Positions 6,380-12,823 of a stretch of DNA of 12,823 bases are shown here, piece by piece; positions within the stretch are counted from its first letter, which is position 1; every line of letters begins with the position of its first letter. Source of the stretch: Balneolaceae bacterium (GTDB taxonomy: Bacteria; Bacteroidota; Rhodothermia; Balneolales; Balneolaceae). A program made the position numbers and the translations under genes. The stretch covers positions 1 through 12,823 of the forward strand of contig SKWF01000014.1 in assembly GCA_007129085.1 (NCBI GenBank), in the 5' to 3' direction. The notes below the pieces were generated by a model, which was given only the letters and a program-made list of their open reading frames with translations, did no database searches and was not told the origin of the DNA.

Positions 6380-6835
6380 ATGAACTGGAAACTTTACGAT
6401 TCTCTATCTCAATTCTCGCCGGAACATCTGCATGCCGTGCTTCAACTTCGGCAAAATGTGTTCATCATAGAACAAGATTGTATATACCCCGATATCGATG
6501 AGCTGGACAGTATTTCTGAACACCTTCTACTCTTTATAGAATCCAAACTGGCCGGATACTTACGAGTGGTACCCGCCGGAGAAAAGTTTAAGGAGATATC
6601 ACTGGGAAGAATTGTAGTAGATGAAAATTTCAGAGGAAAAGGGCTTGGCAAAAAACTGGTTCAAAAAGGAATAAGCATTTTAGAACAAAAAGGGGTAGAC
6701 AAAATTCGTATAGAAGCACAACTATATTTAGAAGTTTTCTATACCGATTTGGGCTTTGTTGCAAAATCATCGCCTTACGACGTTGATGGAATTCCTCACA
6801 TAGAGATGCTCTACAAATCTTCCATCTCGCGCTGA
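6380..6835 (+). CDS. elaA: GNAT-family N-acetyltransferase, ElaA type
   Basis: This 151-residue GNAT acetyltransferase is close to the ElaA family. The N-terminal LRQNVFIIEQDCIYPDIDELD (residues 23-43) and the C-terminal DVDGIPHIEML (134-144) are characteristic of ElaA. The acetyl-CoA pyrophosphate-binding loop is RGKGLG (85-90), after the beta-4 strand ISLGRIVVD. The protein is presumably cytoplasmic and transfers acetyl from acetyl-CoA; the acceptor is not known for the family. It is one of only two plus-strand genes here. Its last 25 nt overlap, tail to tail, the end of the histidine kinase gene on the other strand, with no terminator between. The family match is good; the symbol is used by similarity. 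Confidence 0.87.
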   Translation: MNWKLYDSLSQFSPEHLHAVLQLRQNVFIIEQDCIYPDIDELDSISEHLLLFIESKLAGYLRVVPAGEKFKEISLGRIVVDENFRGKGLGKKLVQKGISILEQKGVDKIRIEAQLYLEVFYTDLGFVAKSSPYDVDGIPHIEMLYKSSISR

Positions 6836-8805
6836 AGTTCTAAGACTGCTGAATCTGATAACTCTTTCAGGTTAGAGACGTACTTCTTCAGCTCTTTTTG
6901 ATCGTACTCCTGATCGGGATACTCCTCAATTTTCAGTGCCAATTCTTGTGCATCCTCCAGCCCCACATAGCCAAACGTCGGTTTTAAGGTGTGGGCAACA
7001 CGGCTCATTTTTTCATACTCAGCATTTTCATGATGGTTGACCAACTCATCAATCATAGAAGGTGTTTTATCCAAGAACACACCTACCATCTCCTTCATCA
7101 TATCTGAGTCACCGCCGGTCATCTCCTTTAACATCTCTAAATTCGTTACTCTTTCACTCTCCTTTTTCTCAATGTCATCAAGCTTATCAAAAGTAGTCTT
7201 TTGGCCACTATTTTCCTGAATAACGGCTGTAATTGTACTAACCAGATTATTGTAGGTAAACGGTTTTGCAATAAAATCATCCATGCCGGCATCCTTACAC
7301 TCCTGCACGTCTCTGTCTAATACCGAAGCTGTAATCGCAATTATTGGCAGCGGCGAAATTTTCGGATCACTGCTCTTTCTAATTTTTCTCGTCGCAGCCA
7401 ATCCCCCCATTCCCGGCATATGTACATCCATCAAAATAACATCAGGCGGATTGTTTTCAATTGCTTCCAGAGCTTCTTCACCACTTTCAGCTTCATTAAT
7501 ATTAACGCCTACTTTCCCTAGCATTCCGCCGGCAATTTTCCGGTTAATAGGGTGATCATCAACCACAAGTATTTGTATACCATGCAATGGATTTTCCCCC
7601 GTAGTGCTTTTAGCTGACTTGCTAGATTTAGCATCTGCCTCTTCAAGCACCTCAAATGGAATTTCCAGTATAAACGATGTGCCTTTCCCCTCTTCACTCT
7701 CCACATGAATTTTCCCATCCATCTGGTTTACAATCTTTGCCACAATTGAAAGGCCAAGACCGGTTCCGCCAAATTTATATGTGGCAATTGCTGATGCCTG
7801 GTTGAAACTTTCAAATATATTAGCCAGCAGATCAGCAGGAATTCCAATTCCCGTATCTGCTATTTTAACACGTACAACATCTTTATCATCAGACTCCTTT
7901 ACTCTTTCGGCGTGAATTAAAATCTCACCATCATTCGTAAATTTAATGGCATTTCCAAGCAGGTTGAGCATCATCTGGTTAAAGCGTGCCCGATCCCCAA
8001 CCACTCTTATCGGCACATCATCGTCTACGTCCACTGCCAAGGTTAAGCCTTTTTCAGCGGCTTGATGCCCCATCATTTTCTTTAGCTGGGCAAACTGATT
8101 GTGCAGTAAAATTTCATTTTCTTGCAGCTCAAACTCACCTGACTGCAACTCTTTAAACTCCAGGATGTCATTTATGATCGATAATAGATTATTTGCTGAG
8201 AGTTTTATTGTTTCAATCTGATCTTTCTGCTCGGCCGTAAGATCAGTTTTCAGCAAAAGCTCCGTCATCCCTAAAATACCCGTCATGGGTGTGCGGATCT
8301 CATGACTCATATTTGCCAAAAAACTCTCTTTCATCGACTTAGAGGCTTCGGCTTTTTCAATAGCTTCGTTGAGCTCTGCTTCTTTACGTTTACGATGGGT
8401 AATTTCGTGGAGAATGGCTACAAAGAAATTGGAGTCTTGTTCCTCCGGTTTAATAGGGATGAAGTGCACATCAGCCCAGAAAGGAGTGCCACTTTTTTTT
8501 GTAAACAGCAGTTCACGTCGAATAGAGTTTCCTTTTTTCAATTCAGAAACCAGATCCTTATAACCTTCAGGATTTGCCATTTTTAATGATTGCAGGAATG
8601 GAGCGTCCCCTTCAATCTCATCAAATGTAAATCCGGTGATGTCGTAAAATGCCTTGTTCGCATATACCGCGGAAAACGTGTTGTTTTGATAATCGTATAT
8701 CACACACCCATCAAAAGAGTGCTTAACGATAGATTCAAAAAAAAGAAGTCTGTTTTCCGAAAAAGTTGCGGTTGGTTTACTCATCGTTCTTGATGGTTCT
8801 TGCAT
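6811..8805 (-). CDS. Hybrid sensor histidine kinase (PAS-HisKA-HATPase-REC-HPt)
   Basis: This 664-residue protein carries a whole phosphorelay in one chain. Domains are PAS with PAC (about 20-140, with the PAC-like FTKKSGTPFWADVHFIPI), then HisKA with the H-box NMSHEIRTPMTGILG (H168). The ATPase has an N-box around N281-N285, a G1 box DTGIGIP (317-323) and a G2 box GGTGLGLSI (346-354). The receiver has VVDDHPINR (414-422), phospho-acceptor D460 in ILMDVHMPGMGG and K514 in AKPF. The HPt domain has H605 in AHTLKPTFGYVG. No signal peptide or membrane segment is seen, so it should sense a cytoplasmic cue through PAS. No separate output regulator lies alongside it. A second ATG at 8784 (residue 8) could equally be the start; neither has a good ribosome-binding site. 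Confidence 0.93.
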   Translation of the reverse strand: MQEPSRTMSKPTATFSENRLLFFESIVKHSFDGCVIYDYQNNTFSAVYANKAFYDITGFTFDEIEGDAPFLQSLKMANPEGYKDLVSELKKGNSIRRELLFTKKSGTPFWADVHFIPIKPEEQDSNFFVAILHEITHRKRKEAELNEAIEKAEASKSMKESFLANMSHEIRTPMTGILGMTELLLKTDLTAEQKDQIETIKLSANNLLSIINDILEFKELQSGEFELQENEILLHNQFAQLKKMMGHQAAEKGLTLAVDVDDDVPIRVVGDRARFNQMMLNLLGNAIKFTNDGEILIHAERVKESDDKDVVRVKIADTGIGIPADLLANIFESFNQASAIATYKFGGTGLGLSIVAKIVNQMDGKIHVESEEGKGTSFILEIPFEVLEEADAKSSKSAKSTTGENPLHGIQILVVDDHPINRKIAGGMLGKVGVNINEAESGEEALEAIENNPPDVILMDVHMPGMGGLAATRKIRKSSDPKISPLPIIAITASVLDRDVQECKDAGMDDFIAKPFTYNNLVSTITAVIQENSGQKTTFDKLDDIEKKESERVTNLEMLKEMTGGDSDMMKEMVGVFLDKTPSMIDELVNHHENAEYEKMSRVAHTLKPTFGYVGLEDAQELALKIEEYPDQEYDQKELKKYVSNLKELSDSAVLELQREMEDL

Positions 8806-8864
8806 TATTTAACGTTCTGCAAGTTATAAAACAGATTTGATTAAACAATGAGCACCGAGAAATT

Positions 8865-8939
8865 TTAACCTGTAGTAACCACGATAACGATAACCACGAG
8901 CAGGGCTATCTTAAAGAGCAATGTTTTCCAATTTTTCAT
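8865..8939 (-). CDS. Possible 24-residue single-pass membrane peptide
   Basis: An ATG at 8939 opens a 24-codon frame ending in TAA. The peptide begins with a basic, aromatic stretch (MKNWKTLLFK) and continues with a very hydrophobic run of Ile, Val and Leu of about 11 residues, ending TTG. That positive-inside then hydrophobic layout is typical of small bacterial membrane proteins. It lies about 60 nt upstream of the histidine kinase on the same strand. No Shine-Dalgarno is visible, but that is true of most genes here. At this length chance cannot be excluded. The function is unknown. Confidence 0.3.
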   Translation of the reverse strand: MKNWKTLLFKIALLVVIVIVVTTG

Positions 8940-9008
8940 AATGAGAGCATAATTTTGTCGAACAATACGTGAGGTCTATATCTATTAATTAATTGCACTA
9001 AATTCAAG

Positions 9009-9017
9009 TTATCCACA
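9009..9017 (+). promoter_or_regulatory. Single consensus DnaA box
   Basis: TTATCCACA matches the E. coli DnaA-box consensus exactly and lies in AT-rich non-coding DNA. I found no second perfect copy in the window and no dnaA, dnaN or gidA gene nearby, so this is not evidence for an origin. Confidence 0.3.
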
Positions 9018-9113
9018 ACATTTTGTTAATAAATATACATACCCAAAATGCGCTTATATAACCGTTCTATTATTAAGAGTATCTAGAAAGTAAATTGTTA
9101 CAATAATCTCCGG

Positions 9114-9131
9114 ATATTTTTTAAAAAATAT
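9114..9131. repeat. Perfect A/T palindrome after copA
   Basis: An 18-bp perfect palindrome, ATATTTTTT followed by AAAAAATAT, begins 7 nt after the copA stop codon. An all-A/T stem is weak in RNA, but its T run could contribute to ending the copA transcript. It is listed as a repeat because no G/C-rich terminator stem is present. Confidence 0.45.
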
Positions 9132-9137
9132 TGAGAG

Positions 9138-11618
9138 CTACAGCTTTTTCTTATCAAGTGTTTTAGAATTCCCTACAACTGTAATTGAACTGAGTGCCAT
9201 TGCAATCTCTGCCAACACCGGGTGCATCCAACCAACGATGGCCGCGGGGATCATTACAATATTGTAGATAAACGCCCAAAACAGGTTTTGGCGAATTTTT
9301 TTCATGGTGTGGCTACTCAAATTCAGTGCCTCTACAACCCCTCCTATCTCTCCATTTATCAGTATGATAGCGCCTGACTCAATAGCAATATCCGTTCCCG
9401 TTCCCAGTGCAATACCAACATCAGCCTGGGTGAGCGCCGGAGCGTCGTTAATTCCATCACCAACCATAGCAACAACTTCACCACGATCCTGCAACTCTTT
9501 AATTTTTTGAGCTTTTTCGTCCGGCTTAACCTCGGCAATAAAGGTACTCATGTTCAGCTCTTCGGCAATCGTTTCTGCCACGCTGTGTTGATCCCCGGTA
9601 AGCATCACGGTTCTTATATTCTTTTCCCCGATTTCACCAAGTGCTTCCTTTGCATCAGCTTTTATGGAATCTTTCATCGCAACAATGCCACGAACAGACT
9701 TATTCACAACCACATAAACCACCGTTTTCCCCTCTTTTTCCAGGGCTGACTTTTCCTCTTCAAGAGTATCGTCTATTTCAATTGTAAACTCGTCCATAAG
9801 GCTGATGTTGCCTACAAGAATTTCATCATCACCCACTACTCCTTTTACACCCATGCCGGTAAAGGACTCAAAATTTTGCACAGGTTCATCATCAAACTCA
9901 CCGTTCGCAAACTCTGTAATGGCACGGCTCAACGGGTGCTCCGAGAGATTTTCAACTGAAGCCACTTTCAGTAAAAGGTTTTCTTTATCAACGTCATCTA
10001 CAACTTTATAATCGGTAACCTCGGGTTCACCTTTTGTTAGCGTCCCGGTTTTATCAAAGACGATAGTTGTAACTTCCTGAAGCCGCTGAATCGCCTCCCC
10101 TTTACGAACCAGAATCCCGTTCTCTGCTCCCAGGCCCGATCCCACCATTAGCGCTGTAGGTGTAGCCAGTCCCAATGCACAAGGGCACGCAATAACCAGA
10201 ACAGCCAGGGTTGCAAAAAACGCCTGGCTTACGACGGGGAGATCTGTGATGATCCACGGCAAAAATCGGTCTCCAACATGGAGCAGCGGCTCAAAAAATT
10301 GTGGAAACATCCACCAGGAGAAAAACGTGGCTGCAGCAATTACTAAAATAATTGGTACAAAAATAGCCGTTACGCGATCGGCAAAATCCTGAATCGGAAT
10401 TTTCGACCCCTGGGCCTCTTCCACCAATCGAATAACCCTGTTTAAAAACGTATCTTCACCCACCCGGGTTACCTTTACTCGAATGGATCCTTCACTAGTA
10501 ATCGTGCCTCCAATTACTTCATCCCCTTTAGATTTTACCACCGGCATCGACTCCCCCGTTACCATCGCCTCATCGATGGAGCTTTTTCCGTCTACGATCT
10601 TACCGTCGGTTGGAATTTTTTCTCCCGGCCGAACCAGCATCACATCATCTTTACGCAGTTCTGAGGCATCAATCTCCACCTCTTTGCCATTTCGAATTAC
10701 ACGAGCTTTCGCCGCTTCCAGCGTCAACAGTTTTGTGATGGCATCCGATGCACGCCCCTTCGCCTTCGTCTCCACATATCGGCCCGTCAGGTGAAACGCC
10801 ATAATCATCGCGGCAATCCCGGCGAAACTGTACATCATCGATTCGGTGATCCCCAGATGATAGCTCAACGCCATAAACCCGGTAATGAGCGAGGCCACGG
10901 TACCAATGGCAATCAGCACATCCATATTCGGGTTTAGATTCATCGAAGATCTCCAGGCTCCAACCAGCGTTGGCCAACCGGGAATAAAAATTACCGCTGA
11001 TGCACCCACCGTCATGGCAATCTCCATCACAAAATGAGAGGTTAAATGAACCCCCAGCACCATATCGATGAACATCCAGATCATCAATGGCGCAGTTATA
11101 ATCCAGCTGAACCAAACCTTCTTTTTTGCATCATCCAGTTTCTCTTTCTCTCTTTTTCGCTTCTTTTCAAGTTTATTCTCCCGAATTGACTCCTCAACCG
11201 TTAGCTCATATCCTGCATTTTTTACGGCCTCCTGCATCTGTTCGATAGAAACGACAGACCCAATGTACTCAACCTTGGCTTTTTCCGTCGTAAGCTGAAC
11301 AGACGCACTCTCTACACCCTCCAACGAGTTCAATGCTTTCTCTACTGACCCTGAACAGCCTGCGCAGTGCATTCCTGATATATGAAACCGAACCGTCTCC
11401 GTTGATGGTGCTTCCAACTCAAAACCCGCATTTTTTACGGCTTCCTGCAACTTGGAAAACTCCACTCGACCGTTCGAAAATTCTACCGATGCACTCTCCG
11501 CAGGCAGATTTACAGAAGCATCTTTCACCCCTTCAACATTTTTCAGCGCTTTCTCTACAGGTCCCGCACAACCAGCGCAGGACATTCCCTTTACGATATA
11601 CCTTGACTTATTTTCCAT
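9138..11618 (-). CDS. copA: Cu(I)-translocating P1B-type ATPase
   Basis: This inner-membrane pump expels Cu(I) from the cytoplasm at the cost of ATP; its 826 residues are a normal length. Two N-terminal HMA domains carry GMSCAGC (C14, C17) and GMHCAGC (C85, C88), followed by a lysine-rich linker (139-157). The core has TGES (354-357) in the actuator domain, CPC (478-480) in TM6, DKTGTLT (D522 phosphorylated), the SEHP motif (H561-P562) and GDGINDAP (720-727). TM7 has YN (785-786) and TM8 has MxxSS (M807, S810, S811). CPC with YN and MxxSS is the P1B-1 signature, so Cu(I)/Ag(I) is the substrate by family knowledge. The two HMA domains are strikingly alike. The regulator gene lies 121 nt upstream on the same strand. 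Confidence 0.96.
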   Translation of the reverse strand: MENKSRYIVKGMSCAGCAGPVEKALKNVEGVKDASVNLPAESASVEFSNGRVEFSKLQEAVKNAGFELEAPSTETVRFHISGMHCAGCSGSVEKALNSLEGVESASVQLTTEKAKVEYIGSVVSIEQMQEAVKNAGYELTVEESIRENKLEKKRKREKEKLDDAKKKVWFSWIITAPLMIWMFIDMVLGVHLTSHFVMEIAMTVGASAVIFIPGWPTLVGAWRSSMNLNPNMDVLIAIGTVASLITGFMALSYHLGITESMMYSFAGIAAMIMAFHLTGRYVETKAKGRASDAITKLLTLEAAKARVIRNGKEVEIDASELRKDDVMLVRPGEKIPTDGKIVDGKSSIDEAMVTGESMPVVKSKGDEVIGGTITSEGSIRVKVTRVGEDTFLNRVIRLVEEAQGSKIPIQDFADRVTAIFVPIILVIAAATFFSWWMFPQFFEPLLHVGDRFLPWIITDLPVVSQAFFATLAVLVIACPCALGLATPTALMVGSGLGAENGILVRKGEAIQRLQEVTTIVFDKTGTLTKGEPEVTDYKVVDDVDKENLLLKVASVENLSEHPLSRAITEFANGEFDDEPVQNFESFTGMGVKGVVGDDEILVGNISLMDEFTIEIDDTLEEEKSALEKEGKTVVYVVVNKSVRGIVAMKDSIKADAKEALGEIGEKNIRTVMLTGDQHSVAETIAEELNMSTFIAEVKPDEKAQKIKELQDRGEVVAMVGDGINDAPALTQADVGIALGTGTDIAIESGAIILINGEIGGVVEALNLSSHTMKKIRQNLFWAFIYNIVMIPAAIVGWMHPVLAEIAMALSSITVVGNSKTLDKKKL

Positions 11619-11642
11619 TATTACAATTTATTGGCGACGGTT

Positions 11643-11663
11643 TTGCCACAGCGTACATGGCAA
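11643..11663. promoter_or_regulatory. Inverted repeat TTGCCA-N9-TGGCAA upstream of copA
   Basis: Two perfect 6-bp arms (11643-11648 and 11658-11663) with a 9-nt spacer lie 24 nt before the copA start codon. They sit in the only gap between the HMA-AraC regulator gene and copA. A centre-to-centre spacing of 15 nt is unusual for a simple one-turn dimer site. The repeat could be an operator or a hairpin in the 5' leader. A smaller repeat (CTTAT-N5-ATAAG, 11673-11687) lies just upstream of it. No consensus promoter was recognised with confidence. Confidence 0.4.
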
Positions 11664-11739
11664 TGTATATTTCTTATAAAAGATAAGCAGTGGGTTGAGG
11701 CATCCCGTAACAACTCCCGTTCAGAGATGTGTAATTTTT

Positions 11740-12303
11740 TTAGATTTCGTCGAGTGATTTACGATTTTTCTTTGCCATCGCCCTGTACTCAGTTACGGTC
11801 ATTCCCGTAACTTTTTTAAACTGGTTTGATAGATACTGCACACTGCTGTACTTCAATTTCCAGGCAATTTCGCTGAGTGTCCATTTATTATAACTTAGCA
11901 GCTCTTTTGTACGCTCTACTTTCAACTCAATAAACCTGTTCTCAACAGTTTGTCCCTCACTTTCAGAAAAGATGTGGCTCAGATACGAGTAGTTAAGATT
12001 CATCTCTTCAGCAATAAATACGGAGAGCTTTTTAGGGTTCTCAACCTCTTCGAGATGATTCATATACTTTAAAAGAGACGATTTAACACGGCTCACCAGT
12101 TCTTCTTCTCGATCCTGTGACAGCTCGAAACCCTTTTCCGACAGCTTTTGGCTGAACTCCTCTTTCTCTTGGTCAGATAGCTTCCGTTTGAATGACGCTT
12201 CTCCCAATTCAACCGATTCCACCGGCAGCTGTAGCCCGTCGATAATCTGTTCTACAGATTCTACACATCGCGGACAAACCATATGTTGTATTGCAGTTTT
12301 CAT
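11740..12303 (-). CDS. AraC-family regulator with N-terminal HMA-like metal-binding domain
   Basis: This 187-residue protein is much shorter than typical AraC regulators (about 290). The first 60 or so residues resemble a heavy-metal-associated domain: HMVCPRC (residues 7-13, C10 and C13) and VESVEQII, ending SEKGFEL. After a charged helix, an AraC-type DNA-binding domain fills roughly 90-175. It has a first helix-turn-helix (KKLSVFIAEEMNLNYSYLSHIFSE) and a second (TLSEIAWKLKYSSVQYLSNQFKKVTGMTVTEYR), the latter very close to the family signature. The usual sugar-binding cupin domain is absent. Lying 121 nt upstream of copA on the same strand, it is inferred to sense cytoplasmic Cu(I) and control copA. 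No promoter of its own is evident in the short gap after the glmS terminator. The domain calls are solid; the ligand and mode of action are inferred. Confidence 0.88.
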   Translation of the reverse strand: MKTAIQHMVCPRCVESVEQIIDGLQLPVESVELGEASFKRKLSDQEKEEFSQKLSEKGFELSQDREEELVSRVKSSLLKYMNHLEEVENPKKLSVFIAEEMNLNYSYLSHIFSESEGQTVENRFIELKVERTKELLSYNKWTLSEIAWKLKYSSVQYLSNQFKKVTGMTVTEYRAMAKKNRKSLDEI

Positions 12304-12329
12304 ATTGGCTAACTTTCCATTTTGAATCT

Positions 12330-12361
12330 AAAAACTTCCCTGGATCAATTTCAGGGAAGTT
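12330..12361 (-). terminator. Intrinsic terminator of glmS
   Basis: A perfect 10-bp stem (12333-12342 with 12352-12361, AACTTCCCTG/CAGGGAAGTT) has a 9-nt loop. On the minus strand it is followed by five T residues (complement of 12330-12334). It lies 59 nt after the glmS stop and ends about 26 nt before the regulator start codon. The regulator therefore needs either read-through or a promoter overlapping this hairpin. Confidence 0.8.
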
Positions 12362-12420
12362 CATTTTCAGAGGACTGCTCTACTAACAACTTTCAGGTTA
12401 TAAACAGTTCAAATCAGAAT

Positions 12421-12823
12421 CTATTCAACCGTCACACTTTTCGCCAGGTTTCGAGGCTGATCCACATTACATCCACGGTTTACAGCCACGTAGTAGGACA
12501 GAAGCTGCAGCGGTATTACCGTCAATAGTGGAGTGAAACAGTCATTCGTTGCCGGAATGTGGACTGAAAACTCCGACAGATCTTTTACATCACTATTCTC
12601 TTCGTTCATCACGGAAATAATGCGTCCCTTTCGAGCTTTTACCTCTTCAATATTCGAGATCATTTTGTCATTCGTGTGATCCGTTGCAGCAATTACCACC
12701 ACCGGCATCATATCATCAATCAATGCAATGGGGCCGTGCTTCATCTCTGCTGCAGGATACCCCTCCGCATGGATATAGGAGATCTCTTTTAGTTTCAACG
12801 CCCCCTCAAGAGCTACAGGAAAG
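12421..12823 (-). CDS. glmS: Glutamine--fructose-6-phosphate aminotransferase, C-terminal part (5' end outside window)
   Basis: GlmS makes glucosamine-6-phosphate from fructose-6-phosphate and glutamine, the first step towards UDP-GlcNAc for peptidoglycan and LPS. Only the last 133 of about 600 residues are inside the window, covering the end of the second SIS (isomerase) domain. The catalytic residues known from E. coli are all present: Glu in KLKEISYIHAE (E488 equivalent), His in MKHGPIALID (H504) and Lys in PRNLAKSVTVE (K603), which forms the Schiff base with the sugar. The C-terminal ending VDQPRNLAKSVTVE is the near-invariant family tail. The frame is open to the window edge; a TTG at 12798 is internal, not a start. 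An intrinsic terminator follows the gene. Confidence 0.97.
   Translation of the reverse strand, partial: FPVALEGALKLKEISYIHAEGYPAAEMKHGPIALIDDMMPVVVIAATDHTNDKMISNIEEVKARKGRIISVMNEENSDVKDLSEFSVHIPATNDCFTPLLTVIPLQLLSYYVAVNRGCNVDQPRNLAKSVTVE

Larger units (their letters stand above)
8806..9137. other. AT-rich gap upstream of the histidine kinase
   Basis: These 332 nt separate the end of copA from the kinase start, both on the minus strand. Besides the small ORF, DnaA box and palindrome listed separately, I find no RNA gene. I also find no convincing promoter: TTGAAT-N17-TAGATA upstream of the small ORF is only a partial match. The 5' leader of the kinase should begin here. Confidence 0.5.

Noticed and set aside
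8869..8903. Short direct repeat (taaccacga / cgataa units) near the small ORF
   Set aside because: It is explained by alternating Val and Ile codons if the small ORF is real; it is too short and imperfect to be called a repeat element.
9009..9131. Replication origin in the AT-rich gap
   Set aside because: There is only one DnaA box, no cluster of near-consensus boxes and no origin-linked genes such as dnaA, dnaN or mnmG.
10669..11115. 148-codon open frame on the minus strand inside copA
   Set aside because: It is a shifted frame of the same strand within a confidently assigned copA. Its translation is low-complexity, rich in Asp, Gly and Cys, with no recognisable domain.
12421..12798. TTG at 12798 as the start of a separate short gene
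   Set aside because: The frame continues upstream to the window edge with conserved GlmS sequence (FPVALEGALKLKE), so it is the interior of glmS.

Overview
The window is a gene-dense stretch (about 41% G+C by eye) of a chromosome from what looks like a Bacteroidota/FCB-group bacterium, with Balneolota (Rhodohalobacter/Gracilimonas-like) my best guess. The grounds are Shine-Dalgarno sequences that are mostly absent or weak, a TAnnTTTG-type promoter in front of the tRNA, a BirA without a DNA-binding domain, a stand-alone glycogen-binding-domain protein, and an AraC-type regulator with a heavy-metal-associated domain, which I associate with this group. The assignment is inference. No plasmid, phage, transposon or CRISPR signature was seen, and the 'phage holin family' gene is the ordinary chromosomal membrane-protein family of that name.

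Layout: (1) At 1-375 (+) is the 3' part of a 2H phosphoesterase / 2'-5' RNA ligase-family gene. It converges on a tRNA-Ser(GCU) gene (438-526, -), with a strong intrinsic terminator between them. (2) At 663-3640 (-) is a tight housekeeping run in transcription order: CBM48 mini-protein, birA (biotin-protein ligase), tilS (tRNA-Ile lysidine synthetase) and hpt (hypoxanthine phosphoribosyltransferase). Gaps are 4-6 nt, except that birA and tilS overlap out of frame by about 50-80 nt. (3) At 3641-3831 is a regulatory-looking gap with a LacI/CcpA-like operator. (4) At 3832-5849 (-) are ptsH and ptsI, overlapping by 4 nt: the general PTS phosphotransfer pair, with no sugar-specific EII gene nearby. 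(5) A four-helix membrane protein (5953-6279, -) is divergent from an ElaA-type acetyltransferase (6380-6835, +), whose 3' end overlaps tail-to-tail with a large cytoplasmic hybrid histidine kinase (6811-8805, -; PAS-HisKA-HATPase-REC-HPt). (6) At 8806-9137 is an AT-rich gap holding a possible 24-residue membrane peptide and one perfect DnaA box. (7) At 9138-12303 (-) is a copper module: an HMA-AraC fusion regulator followed by the Cu(I)-exporting ATPase copA, with an inverted repeat just before copA. (8) At 12421-12823 (-) is the 3' part of glmS with its terminator.

The copper module is the clearest candidate for a poorly described system. A small one-component regulator carries its own N-terminal CxxC metal-binding domain of the type CopA uses, fused to an AraC DNA-binding domain. 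It sits directly upstream of copA, with a candidate operator between them. The second theme is carbon signalling: HPr with both phosphorylation sites intact (His15 and Ser46), EI, a cre/LacI-like site, and a free glycogen-binding domain heading the next operon.
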